Positions 8,740-16,815 of a DNA stretch of 54,277 nucleotides are shown here, in pieces. The stretch comes from an uncultured bacterium (GTDB taxonomy: Bacteria; Nitrospirota; Thermodesulfovibrionia; Thermodesulfovibrionales; Thermodesulfovibrionaceae). The translations under genes and the position numbers were made by a program. The notes under the pieces were generated by a model. That model worked only from the letters and a program-made list of their open reading frames with translations, searched no databases and was not told the origin of the DNA. The stretch spans positions 1-54,277 of the forward strand of contig CALLBR010000008.1 in assembly GCA_937998865.1 (NCBI GenBank). Direction: 5' to 3'. The first letter of the stretch is position 1, and each line of letters begins with the position of its first letter.

Positions 8740-9780
8740 ATGCAAAAAGAAAATTTAAAGAAATACAATGAAAAAGAAATAGAAATTCTTTTTAGCAACC
8801 TTTCTCTCCCCTCATACAGAGCCAAACAATTAATTCATTGGATTTATAAAAAGTCTGTTAATTGCATTGATGAAATATCTGAATTTTCAAAATCCTTAAG
8901 GCAAAATCTTTCGGAGAGATACTATATAGGTCAAATAAAGCTAATTGAAAGAACGAAGAGTTCTGACGGCACTGAAAAATTTCTATGGGAATTAGAGGAT
9001 AATGAACAAATTGAAAGCGTTCTTATCCCAGATAAAAACAGATTAACCATCTGCTTGTCAAGTCAAGTAGGCTGCCCTCTTAAATGTAAGTTTTGCCTTA
9101 CAGGGAGAATCGGATTTAAAAGAAATTTAATGGCTTGGGAGATTGTAGATCAGTTTATCCAAGTAAGTAAACTTTTGCAGAGCGAAGAAAGAAAAATCAC
9201 AAATATTGTATTCATGGGCATGGGAGAACCGTTGCTTAACCTTGAAAATTTAGTTGATGCCTTGTGGAGATTTAAAAATTTGATTAATTTTTCTCCCCGA
9301 AGAATTACTATTTCTACAGCTGGAATAATTCCTGCTATTAAAGAATTGCCTCTTAGAGCGCCATCTGTAAAGCTTGCTATTTCATTAAATGCATCTGATG
9401 AAAAAACAAGAAATTATTTGATGCCAATAAATAAAAAATATCCTTTAGTTGAGCTTATAAGGACTCTAAAAGAATATCCTCTTAAGGCAGGCCAGAGAAT
9501 CACTCTTGAGTATGTAATGCTCAAAAATATTAATACCTTTGAAGAGGATGCTTACAGGGTTGCTTCGCTTTTAAAAGGCATTCCTTCAAAAATAAATCTT
9601 ATTCCCTTCAATTCCTGGGAGGGCTGTAAACTTAAAACACCTGATTATGAGGAGATATTTGAATTTCAGAATATTCTGATATCAAAAGGGTTTTCTGTAT
9701 TCGTGCGAAGAAGCAAGGGAAAAGATATTCTTGCTGCCTGTGGTCAGTTAAAAGCTTACTATTCAGAGAAAGAAAAATAG
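8740..9780 (+). CDS. rlmN: Dual-specificity RNA methyltransferase RlmN
   Basis: This 346-residue radical SAM enzyme methylates C2 of A2503 in 23S rRNA and of A37 in some tRNAs. The cluster-binding triad is C112-x3-C116-x2-C119 (CPLKCKFC). The C-terminal AACGQL places the catalytic, transiently methylated cysteine at C334. GMGEPLLN is the conserved SAM-site loop. The length is normal. No clear Shine-Dalgarno sequence precedes the ATG, which fits coupling to the gene before it. Confidence 0.96.
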   Translation: MQKENLKKYNEKEIEILFSNLSLPSYRAKQLIHWIYKKSVNCIDEISEFSKSLRQNLSERYYIGQIKLIERTKSSDGTEKFLWELEDNEQIESVLIPDKNRLTICLSSQVGCPLKCKFCLTGRIGFKRNLMAWEIVDQFIQVSKLLQSEERKITNIVFMGMGEPLLNLENLVDALWRFKNLINFSPRRITISTAGIIPAIKELPLRAPSVKLAISLNASDEKTRNYLMPINKKYPLVELIRTLKEYPLKAGQRITLEYVMLKNINTFEEDAYRVASLLKGIPSKINLIPFNSWEGCKLKTPDYEEIFEFQNILISKGFSVFVRRSKGKDILAACGQLKAYYSEKEK

Positions 9781-10752
9781 ATGAAAAGAAAAATCATACT
9801 CATTGCAATTTTATTTATAATTCTATCAATATTAGCCTTTTTTGTTTTTTTCCCCTTCGAGAGTCTTATCAAAAAAAACATTGAAAATTACTTAGGCAAA
9901 AACATATCAATCAAAAAAATTAAAATTAAATGGAATTATGTTTACGCTGAAGAAATAGTTATGAAAACTCCCTCTGGTGAAGATTTTCTTAAAATAAAAG
10001 AGCTTAAAATTCAGTTATATCTTTTATCGTTATTAAGAAAAAAGTTTGATTTTGGAGAAATTCATTTAGAATCTCCTTATCTTTACCTAAAAAGGAGTAA
10101 AAAGGGTCTTTGGCAAATCCCCATGTTAAAAAAAGAAGAACAAAAAGAACCTGTAAATTTTTACTTTAAAGAATTTAAAGTCACTGATGGAATAATTAGA
10201 ATTGAAGATGAGCTTAAAAGATTTGACCTGCAACTAATAGATTTTAAAATGTCAATAAAAAATCGCTCTTCTTTTGCTGGGGAAATAGATATTTCAGCTG
10301 AAGGCAAATGTAATGAAGGAGGAATTATAAAATTAAAATCAGAGGGTAACCTTAATGAAGAAAATTTCACTGGAAATTTAGTTATAAATGACTTAAATAT
10401 CCAAGTTTTAAGACCCTATATAAGAGGAGATGTGACAATTAAAAAAGGATATTTAAGCCTTAATTCGAACTTTATAGTAAATAAAGGCTATGTAAAAGCT
10501 CCCTCTATTCTGAAGGCAAAGGCCATGGAGATAGAATCAAAAGGTTTTTTTATGGGAATAAGTGCTCCTGTTTTGATTAAACTCTTAGAGAAAAAGGGCG
10601 AGATAGTTATATCTTTTAATATATGGGGGAGATGGGATAATCTTCAGACTGATTTAGAAAAAGCAATAAAAGCAGAGATATCAGAAGAATTAGGCAAAAG
10701 AATCACCTCTCCTATTGGAACTATTATTAAACCCTTAGAAAAAATTTTCTAA
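9781..10752 (+). CDS. AsmA/DUF748-like membrane-anchored protein
   Basis: The 323-residue protein has one N-terminal membrane segment (about residues 4-24) followed by amphipathic beta-strand repeats of the type SISIKKIKIKW ... GEIHLESPYLYLKR ... FKVTDGIIRIED. This is the AsmA/TamB/DUF748 pattern of proteins thought to bridge the periplasm and affect outer-membrane lipids. The start codon directly follows the rlmN stop (TAGATG). Its stop overlaps the stop of the convergent ykgJ-like gene by four bases. Function is inferred from the fold pattern only. Confidence 0.7.
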   Translation: MKRKIILIAILFIILSILAFFVFFPFESLIKKNIENYLGKNISIKKIKIKWNYVYAEEIVMKTPSGEDFLKIKELKIQLYLLSLLRKKFDFGEIHLESPYLYLKRSKKGLWQIPMLKKEEQKEPVNFYFKEFKVTDGIIRIEDELKRFDLQLIDFKMSIKNRSSFAGEIDISAEGKCNEGGIIKLKSEGNLNEENFTGNLVINDLNIQVLRPYIRGDVTIKKGYLSLNSNFIVNKGYVKAPSILKAKAMEIESKGFFMGISAPVLIKLLEKKGEIVISFNIWGRWDNLQTDLEKAIKAEISEELGKRITSPIGTIIKPLEKIF

Positions 10753-11519
10753 GATTTACGCTCTTTTAATTTCAAAGTTTCTTTAATCATCAATAAAAAC
10801 TTTACATAGTCAAAGGCAAAAGTGAGAAGCTCTGTTTCGTCATTTTTGATTTTATTTATTCTTTCTTCTGATACATCAAAAACCTGGAGAAATTTGCTTT
10901 CAAAAACAAATCTTCTAAAGGCATCAATATCATAGCAGGCTGTATAAAAGGCTCTTTGCTTTTTATCATCAAGTTTTTCTGCCTTTAGATTTTTTGTAAA
11001 GAAAAGCTCTCGCCACCCCCTATTCATTTCATCATAGAGGTCAACTCCTTGGTCTTTTCTCCATTCCTCAACTGTCCATTCCTTTTCTTCTTCAAAGCCT
11101 TTGCAGTGAGGCTCCTTTACAAAAAAATAATGCTCTTCTGTAATACCATCAGTAAAGTCAAACTTCTTAAGTGATGCCTTTCCTATGGGATAGTATCTGC
11201 AAGTTGCAGGTCTGTCTTCGTAAACTGAACATCCTCCTTCGTACAGAAAGGGACAGGTTTTTTCTTCATCATCATTCTTATTCAGAAAAACAAAAGGATA
11301 TCCACTTTTGGGCTCTATAAAAACATAAGTATATTTCAATAGAAATTCACCGGATGTGATATTGAATCTATTTTTAAGCCTTAAAATATCATAGGGTGTA
11401 AGCATTATATCAATGTTTTTACAGCAACTTCTGTAGCATGATATTCCAGGATAACAGCGAAACTTAAAGTTTGAATCTAATGTGAGCTCACCAGGAGCTA
11501 TGGCATTAATGTTTAACAT
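10749..11519 (-). CDS. YkgJ-type cysteine-cluster (putative metal-binding) protein
   Basis: The protein has 256 residues. It shows the CxxxC/CC arrangement of the UPF0153 family: CYPGISCYRSCCKN near residue 22-35, then CPFLYEGGCSVYEDRPATCRYYPIG near 89-113. The family is annotated as a zinc- or iron-chelating domain, and no reaction is firmly established. A GAGGAGG site lies before the ATG, within the end of yjbQ. It is the last gene of the reverse-strand dapL-yjbQ-ykgJ run. Confidence 0.8.
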   Translation of the reverse strand: MLNINAIAPGELTLDSNFKFRCYPGISCYRSCCKNIDIMLTPYDILRLKNRFNITSGEFLLKYTYVFIEPKSGYPFVFLNKNDDEEKTCPFLYEGGCSVYEDRPATCRYYPIGKASLKKFDFTDGITEEHYFFVKEPHCKGFEEEKEWTVEEWRKDQGVDLYDEMNRGWRELFFTKNLKAEKLDDKKQRAFYTACYDIDAFRRFVFESKFLQVFDVSEERINKIKNDETELLTFAFDYVKFLLMIKETLKLKERKS

Positions 11520-11924
11520 TTATTCCTCCTCTTTAATAATTTTCATGTAAACTTTTCTTGTTCTTGGACCATCAAACTCGCAGAAAAATATACTCTGCCA
11601 TTGTCCTAAAATTAGTCTCCCCCCTTCTATAAAAATACTCACTGATGAACCAACTAAAGTTGTTTTTATGTGACTGTCAGCATTTCCCTCTGTATGGGCA
11701 TAACCAGCACCGTAGGGTGCTATCTTCTTTAAGGCATTAATTATGTCTTTTTTCACGGATGGGTCTGCTCCTTCATTAATTGTAATGCCTGCTGTTGTGT
11801 GAGGAACATAAAGATAGCAGATACCATTTTTTATTCCACTTTCTTTTATAATCTGTTCCACCTCAGTTCTTATATCAATAAATTCTTCTCGACAAGAGGA
11901 TTTTACTGTTAAGGTTTTTATCAT
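11520..11924 (-). CDS. yjbQ: YjbQ/UPF0047 family protein
   Basis: The 134-residue protein carries the family signature PHTTAGITINEGADPSV near residues 46-62 and the HTEGNADSHIKTTLVGSS block with conserved histidines. E. coli YjbQ has weak thiamine-phosphate synthase activity, which is probably not its main role. Its start overlaps the dapL stop as ATGA, so it is translated coupled to DapL. Confidence 0.88.
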   Translation of the reverse strand: MIKTLTVKSSCREEFIDIRTEVEQIIKESGIKNGICYLYVPHTTAGITINEGADPSVKKDIINALKKIAPYGAGYAHTEGNADSHIKTTLVGSSVSIFIEGGRLILGQWQSIFFCEFDGPRTRKVYMKIIKEEE

Positions 11925-13084
11925 AGCCTAATCCTCCCAATTCTATCCACTGCTTCTTTAATTCTATCCTTTGATTGGGTTAGAGCAAATCTAATATATC
12001 CTTCACCATACTCACCAAAGCCAACTCCTGGAGTGCAAAGAACTTCTGCTTCTTTTAGAAGTTTTCCTGCAAAGTCTATAGAGTTTGTTCCACGTGGAAC
12101 TTTTACCCAAAGATAAAATGTAGCATTAGATTTTTTAACTTCAAAACCTTTAGCTTTTAAACCTTCATATAGAATATCTCGTCTTTGACGGTAAATATCT
12201 CTGATTTCTCTTAAAATATTATCTTCTGTATCAAGAGCAACAATGCTTGCTTCTTGAATTGCTTGAAATACACCAGAGTCAAGATTTGTCTTTACTTTTC
12301 CAAGTCCTACAAGAATCTCTTTATTACCCACAGCATAGCCTATTCTCCAGCCAGTCATATTGTAGGTTTTTGACAGGGAGTGAAATTCTATGCCTACTTC
12401 CTTGGCGCCTTCAAATTCTAAAAAACTTATTGGCTTTTCTTCATAATAAATCTCTGAATAGGCAGCATCATGACAAATTATAATATTATATTTCTTAGCA
12501 AACTCTATTACTTCTTGGAAAAATTCCTTTGGAGCTTCAGCAGAGGTAGGATTATTCGGATAGTTTATAAACATCAACTTTGCTTTTTTGCATATATCTT
12601 CAGGAATGGCTTTAAGTTCTGGAAGGAAGTTGTTTTCCTCTCTAAGGGGCATAAAATAGGGAATTCCTCCTGCAAATTTTGTTCCCACAGGATATACAGG
12701 ATATCCAGGAGAAGGTACTAAGACAATTTCTCCAGGGTCTATGAATGCCAAAGGTATGTGTCCTATTCCCTCTTTTGATCCTATTAGGGATAAAACCTCA
12801 TTTTCAGGATTAAGATCTACATTGAATCTCCTTTTGTACCATCTTGCAACTGCCTCTCTATAGCTTAGCATGCCCTCATAGCTTGGATACCTATGATGCT
12901 CAGCTTTTTCAACTGCTTTTTTCATTGCCTCAACAATATGTTTTGGTGTGGGAATGTCTGGGTCACCTATACTTAGATCAATAAGATCTGCTCCCTTTTG
13001 AAGAGCCTCTCTTTTCATCTGGTCAATGGCTGCAAAAAGATAGGGCGGAAGAGTTCTAATTCTTTCAGCATATTGAATTTGCAT
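11921..13084 (-). CDS. dapL: LL-diaminopimelate aminotransferase
   Basis: This 387-residue class I/II aminotransferase converts tetrahydrodipicolinate directly to LL-diaminopimelate for lysine and peptidoglycan. The PLP lysine is in SLSKTYNMTGWRIGYA; YPNNPTSA and the C-terminal YGEGYIRFALTQ are conserved. DapL rather than a general aspartate aminotransferase is favoured by the N-terminal RTLPPYLFAAIDQMK and by its use in Nitrospirota, but substrate assignment from sequence carries some risk. An AGGAGG lies before the ATG. A parS-like site is embedded in the codons for VPRGT. Confidence 0.85.
   Translation of the reverse strand: MQIQYAERIRTLPPYLFAAIDQMKREALQKGADLIDLSIGDPDIPTPKHIVEAMKKAVEKAEHHRYPSYEGMLSYREAVARWYKRRFNVDLNPENEVLSLIGSKEGIGHIPLAFIDPGEIVLVPSPGYPVYPVGTKFAGGIPYFMPLREENNFLPELKAIPEDICKKAKLMFINYPNNPTSAEAPKEFFQEVIEFAKKYNIIICHDAAYSEIYYEEKPISFLEFEGAKEVGIEFHSLSKTYNMTGWRIGYAVGNKEILVGLGKVKTNLDSGVFQAIQEASIVALDTEDNILREIRDIYRQRRDILYEGLKAKGFEVKKSNATFYLWVKVPRGTNSIDFAGKLLKEAEVLCTPGVGFGEYGEGYIRFALTQSKDRIKEAVDRIGRIRL
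12086..12101. other. parS: parS-like site 2 (strong)
   Basis: TGTTCCACGTGGAACT contains the perfect 14-base palindrome GTTCCACGTGGAAC. It matches the known parS variant TGTTCCACGTGGAACA at 15 of 16 positions. It lies inside dapL, where the reverse strand reads V-P-R-G-T. Confidence 0.8.
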
Positions 13085-13385
13085 ATAAATCCTCCTGAAA
13101 AAGTATATTTATTCAGTTTACAAAAAAGGAGCAAATAATTCCAAATTTAGATTTTTTATCTTCTTTGACTTTGTAATTCTGATCAAACAAACTATTAATT
13201 AAGATGCAGTAGAATTAATCTAAGAAGGGTTTTATTTAAAAACGATTGATTAACGATTTATTTTTCGATTTTGTGACAGTGGATTTTGTTATGAGCAGTT
13301 AATTAGGACCTTTAAGGAATCTATTGCTACTCAAGTTAATGTTATAATATAAAAAGTTTTTATCCTTTCTCCGGGAGGTTTTTTT
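13085..13385. other. Intergenic region between divergent dapL and nuclease-like gene
   Basis: This 301-bp AT-rich gap contains no ORF I can support. On the right, TATAAT at 13343-13348 precedes the GGGAGG ribosome site of the gene at 13386. On the left the reverse strand offers TTGGAA and TAAACT 18 bases apart as a weak dapL promoter. AACGATT occurs twice near 13241-13257. Confidence 0.4.
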
Positions 13386-14060
13386 ATGATGGAGGTAAAA
13401 GAAAGGGTATCAAGACTTGAAGAAGCTATAGAAGAATTCGTAAAAAGTGTGGGTATAGAATTTAACAAGCTTTACAATTCCCAAATGCGCACTGAAGCTG
13501 AGCTAAGAGCTTTCAAAGAAGAGATGAGAGCTTTCAAAGATGAGATGAAGGTTTTTAAAGATGAGATGAAAGTCTTTAAAGATGAGATGAACGCCTTTAA
13601 AGATGAGATGAAGGACTTTAAAGATGAGATGAACAAAAAATGGGGTGATCTTGCAAGAAAGCTTGGCACTGTGGCTGAAGACATAGTAGCTCCAGGTATT
13701 CCTTATGCCATAAAGAAAACTTTTAATCTTGATGTAACCGAAGTATCAGTAAGAAGGAGAAAAAGAATAGATGGCGAAGAAAGAGAGTATGATGTAATTG
13801 CCGTGGCTGGGGAGTATGTTTTTCTAATAGATGTTAAATCAACTTACAGAAAAGGATATTTAGATGAGTTTGAAGAGCTTAAGGGAGATTTTTTTAAATA
13901 TTTCAGGGAATACAAAAGCTTAAGGATTGTTCCAGTGATAGCTTCTTTTAGTTTTAGCGAAGAAATTTTGAAGGCAGCCACCAAGAGAGGATGGTTAGCA
14001 GTACAACTGGGAGGAGATTATTTAGAGTTTATAAATAAGGACAAAGTAAAATTGCCTTAA
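13386..14060 (+). CDS. Coiled-coil protein with PD-(D/E)XK nuclease-like domain
   Basis: The 224-residue protein is uncharacterised. Residues 1-85 are a predicted coiled coil; from 42 to 83 it is six near-identical heptads of the type FKDEMKV. The remainder resembles the PD-(D/E)XK fold: EYDVIAVAGEYVFLIDVKST gives an Asp followed by D-x-K, the usual metal-site spacing, then a helix and RIVPVIASF. Related DUF3782-like proteins occur in many copies in thermophiles and cyanobacteria. Nuclease activity is inferred. GGGAGG lies 6 to 9 bases before two consecutive ATGs. It is flanked by large gaps and is not in an operon. Confidence 0.7.
   Translation: MMEVKERVSRLEEAIEEFVKSVGIEFNKLYNSQMRTEAELRAFKEEMRAFKDEMKVFKDEMKVFKDEMNAFKDEMKDFKDEMNKKWGDLARKLGTVAEDIVAPGIPYAIKKTFNLDVTEVSVRRRKRIDGEEREYDVIAVAGEYVFLIDVKSTYRKGYLDEFEELKGDFFKYFREYKSLRIVPVIASFSFSEEILKAATKRGWLAVQLGGDYLEFINKDKVKLP
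13509..13634 (+). repeat. Six tandem 21-bp repeats (heptad coiled coil)
   Basis: Six 21-base units, each close to TTTAAAGATGAGATGAA plus four variable bases, encode the heptads AFKEEMR, AFKDEMK, VFKDEMK, VFKDEMN, AFKDEMK and DFKDEMN. Near identity at the DNA level suggests recent expansion, so the stalk length may vary between strains. Confidence 0.9.
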
Positions 14061-14545
14061 GTAGTTATGTTTACTCCCCTTTACTAAAGGAGCAATAAAA
14101 ATCATTAGGAGATATCAACTTTGCCATTGCAAGTAGTAATAGCGAAAAAGTAACCAATCTTCTTTTGTTATTGCAAATTTACTATGGCACCTGAAGCAAT
14201 CTTTTTATAATCACCAAATAAAGAAGAGTAGGATTCGATATTTCTTCACATAGGGCATCTGTTTTTAGCCATAAGTATTTTTAAGCGGAGGATGAATTTA
14301 TGGAAATGTTCCACGGGGAACATTTAGCTCTAAGCCTTTCTCTATCTTAAATTTCAAACAGCTAATAAACAAGCCTTTATGATCAGTGATTCTAGCATTT
14401 TTTAAAATTTTAATTCAAAAAATTCTATTACTCTACATTCTTCATCACCACAGACATGGCAATACTTTGATTAAATAATTTGGCATTTAAACATTACTCA
14501 AATAATTTTTTGTTATAATTTAAAAAAACAAGATGGAGGGCTCCC
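14061..14545. other. Non-coding region holding a parS-like site
   Basis: This 485-bp gap is unusually long for the window. I find no supported ORF or RNA gene. It contains the parS-like palindrome at 14307-14322 and, at its right end, TATAAT (14514-14519) with the GGAGGG ribosome site of the next gene. A small hairpin near 14078-14090 lacks a T-run and is not called a terminator. Confidence 0.5.
14307..14322. other. parS: parS-like site 3 (intergenic, strong)
   Basis: TGTTCCACGGGGAACA matches TGTTCCACGTGGAACA at 15 of 16 positions. The dyad continues outward to a 9-base inverted repeat, AAATGTTCC / GGAACATTT (14304-14325). Unlike the other two, it is in non-coding DNA, so coding constraint cannot explain it. 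Confidence 0.75.
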
Positions 14546-15361
14546 ATGCAATTTGATCCTATTATATTTTTTTGGCTTTTCCTTATTATTATAGCTTTAC
14601 AACCTGTCATAAAACAGAGACTTCTTGAGAATGCAAGGATAAAACTTATTGCAGAAATTGAAAAACAAAGAGGAAGTAGAGTGATTCTTCTTGTGCACAG
14701 ACAAGAAACTATGAGTTTTTTAGGTTTTCCTATAATGCGTTTCATAGATATTAACGACTCCGAAGAAGTTTTAAGAGCTATTCATTTAACAGATTCAGAA
14801 ATGCCCATTGATCTTGTAATACATACACCAGGTGGCTTAGCAATTGCAGCCACTCAGATTGCTCGGGCACTTTCAAAACATAAAGGAAAAGTTACAGTAT
14901 TTGTACCTCATTATGCCATGTCTGGTGGAACTTTAATTGCTCTATCTGCAGATGAAATTGTGATGTGTGAACATGCTGTATTAGGACCGCTTGATCCACA
15001 ATTGGGTCAGCTTCCTGCAGTATCAATTCTTAATGCTGTTCAGAAAAAACCTATTAGTGAGATTGATGACAACACTCTCATCCTTGCAGATCAGGCAGAG
15101 AAAGCAATAAAACAAATGAAAAATACTATCGTAGAGATTCTCTCCTCAAATATTCCAAAAGATAAAGCCTTTGAGATTGCTGAAACGCTTGTGTCAGGGA
15201 AATGGACACATGATTATCCCATTAGCGCAGAGGAGGCAAAAGCAATGGGACTACCTGTTTCTCAGAATATGCCTAAGGAAATATTGTTGCTTATGAATTT
15301 ATATCCTCAGCCTGTCAGACACTCTGTTGAATACATTCCTGTTAGGAAAAGCAAGATTTGA
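14546..15361 (+). CDS. Membrane-anchored ClpP-class serine protease (SDH family)
   Basis: The protein has 271 residues. An N-terminal membrane helix lies at about 6-22, followed by a crotonase/ClpP-like domain. HTPGG near 92-96 and the nucleophile-containing HYAMSGGTLIALSADEIVM near 119-137 identify the serine dehydrogenase proteinase (SDH, PF01972) group, related to SppA. Such proteins are thought to act in membrane protein quality control. The ribosome site GGAGGG decides the start. It is convergent with trkH (8-base gap). Confidence 0.85.
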   Translation: MQFDPIIFFWLFLIIIALQPVIKQRLLENARIKLIAEIEKQRGSRVILLVHRQETMSFLGFPIMRFIDINDSEEVLRAIHLTDSEMPIDLVIHTPGGLAIAATQIARALSKHKGKVTVFVPHYAMSGGTLIALSADEIVMCEHAVLGPLDPQLGQLPAVSILNAVQKKPISEIDDNTLILADQAEKAIKQMKNTIVEILSSNIPKDKAFEIAETLVSGKWTHDYPISAEEAKAMGLPVSQNMPKEILLLMNLYPQPVRHSVEYIPVRKSKI

Positions 15362-15369
15362 ATATTTTT

Positions 15370-16815
15370 CTATCTTTTCCAAAAAAAAGGAGTAAAGAGT
15401 ATAAGAACAGTATAATACTCCAGTCTACCTGCAAGCATGCAAAAAATAAGAACCCATTTACCAAAAGTAGGTATGGATGAATAATTACTGGAAGGACCTG
15501 CCTGTCCTAAAGCAGGTCCTACATTATTCATTGCTGAAATAACAGTAGATAGAGCAGTTACTATATCAACGCCTGTGGCAGCCATGGCAATGCTGGATAA
15601 AGCACATAAAAAAAGAGCAAGAAAAACGAATCCCCAAATACTTCCAAGGGTTTCTTTTGTTAAGAATTTTTCATCCAGTTTTAAAGCTAAAACAGCCCGG
15701 GGATGAATGAGTTGATGAAACTCTCTGAATATTTGTTTAATCATCAGGTAAATTCTTACTTGCTTAAGTCCACCAGCTGTTGAACCTATCATTCCTCCAA
15801 CAAACATTATGATCAGTAACACTAATTGAGAGAAAGAGCTCCATTTTATATAATCGGCAGTTGAAAATCCTGTGGTTGTAATTACTGATACGACCTGAAA
15901 AAGTGCAAATCTGAAAGAGTCGGTCATAGAATTATAGTAGTTAAATAAATTAACAGTCAGTAAAATTACCACAAAACAAATCAAAAAGAAATAAAATCTA
16001 AACTCAGCATTTTTTAAAAAAACTTTAAAATTACCTTTCAAGCCATAAAAATATAGAGAAAAATTAACTCCGCCAAGAAACATTCCTAAAGTAGTAACAT
16101 ATTCTATTATGGGATTGCAAAAGGCTCCGATACTTAAGTTTTTTGTTGAAAAACCCCCTGTGGACACAGTACTGAAAGAGTGACATACAGCATCATACAA
16201 ATCCATTCCTGCTGCAAGATATAGGATTATTATAAGAAAAGTTATTCCTATATAGATTAACCAAAGCGCCTTTGCTGTATCTATTATTCGTGGTCTTAAT
16301 TTGTCAACACTTATTTCCGGTACCTCTGCTTTAAAAAGTTGCATACCTCCCGTTCCAATTACAGGAAGCACAGCCAAAGCAAAGACTATGATTCCCATTC
16401 CACCTATCCATTGAGTCATGCTTCTCCAGAAAAGAAGTCCTGCTGGCAGAGATTCTACATCAGCAAAAATACTTGCTCCTGTTGTTGTAAAACCTGACAT
16501 AGATTCAAAAAAAGCATCAGTAAAGGAATTGACAGAACCTGTAAAAACATAAGGTAAACAACCAAAAAAGGTAACACTTAGCCAAGAAAGTGTTACGGTC
16601 ATGAAGGCTTCTCTGTACATAATATCTTCGTGTCTGTATTGCTTAGTTAATGCTATTAATAAGGAGCCACAGAAAAGAGTAGTCAATAGAGAAAAGATTA
16701 TTGCTAAAAGATCTGAAGATTTATTTAAAATTGACACAAAAAGAGGAGCAAACATTAAAATTGACAGAATTACTAGAATAATCCCAACGATGTTAAGGAC
16801 AGCTTTAAAGTTCAT
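15370..16815 (-). CDS. trkH: Potassium uptake protein TrkH
   Basis: The 481-residue protein has four M1-P-M2-like repeats with K+-selectivity-like loops visible as TTTGASIF, STVSTGGFSTKN, VSVITTTGFSTADY and NNVGPALG. It forms the membrane channel/transporter for K+ gated by the cytoplasmic TrkA. Its start overlaps the trkA stop as ATGA, so the two subunits are translationally coupled. Confidence 0.95.
   Translation of the reverse strand: MNFKAVLNIVGIILVILSILMFAPLFVSILNKSSDLLAIIFSLLTTLFCGSLLIALTKQYRHEDIMYREAFMTVTLSWLSVTFFGCLPYVFTGSVNSFTDAFFESMSGFTTTGASIFADVESLPAGLLFWRSMTQWIGGMGIIVFALAVLPVIGTGGMQLFKAEVPEISVDKLRPRIIDTAKALWLIYIGITFLIIILYLAAGMDLYDAVCHSFSTVSTGGFSTKNLSIGAFCNPIIEYVTTLGMFLGGVNFSLYFYGLKGNFKVFLKNAEFRFYFFLICFVVILLTVNLFNYYNSMTDSFRFALFQVVSVITTTGFSTADYIKWSSFSQLVLLIIMFVGGMIGSTAGGLKQVRIYLMIKQIFREFHQLIHPRAVLALKLDEKFLTKETLGSIWGFVFLALFLCALSSIAMAATGVDIVTALSTVISAMNNVGPALGQAGPSSNYSSIPTFGKWVLIFCMLAGRLEYYTVLILFTPFFWKR

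Noticed and set aside
12247-12721. Forward-strand open frames inside dapL, and similar overlapping frames elsewhere
   Set aside because: They have no ribosome sites or domain patterns and lie opposite well-supported genes.
14078-14090. Possible terminator CCTTT-ACT-AAAGG after the coiled-coil gene
   Set aside because: The stem is only five pairs and is not followed by a T-run.
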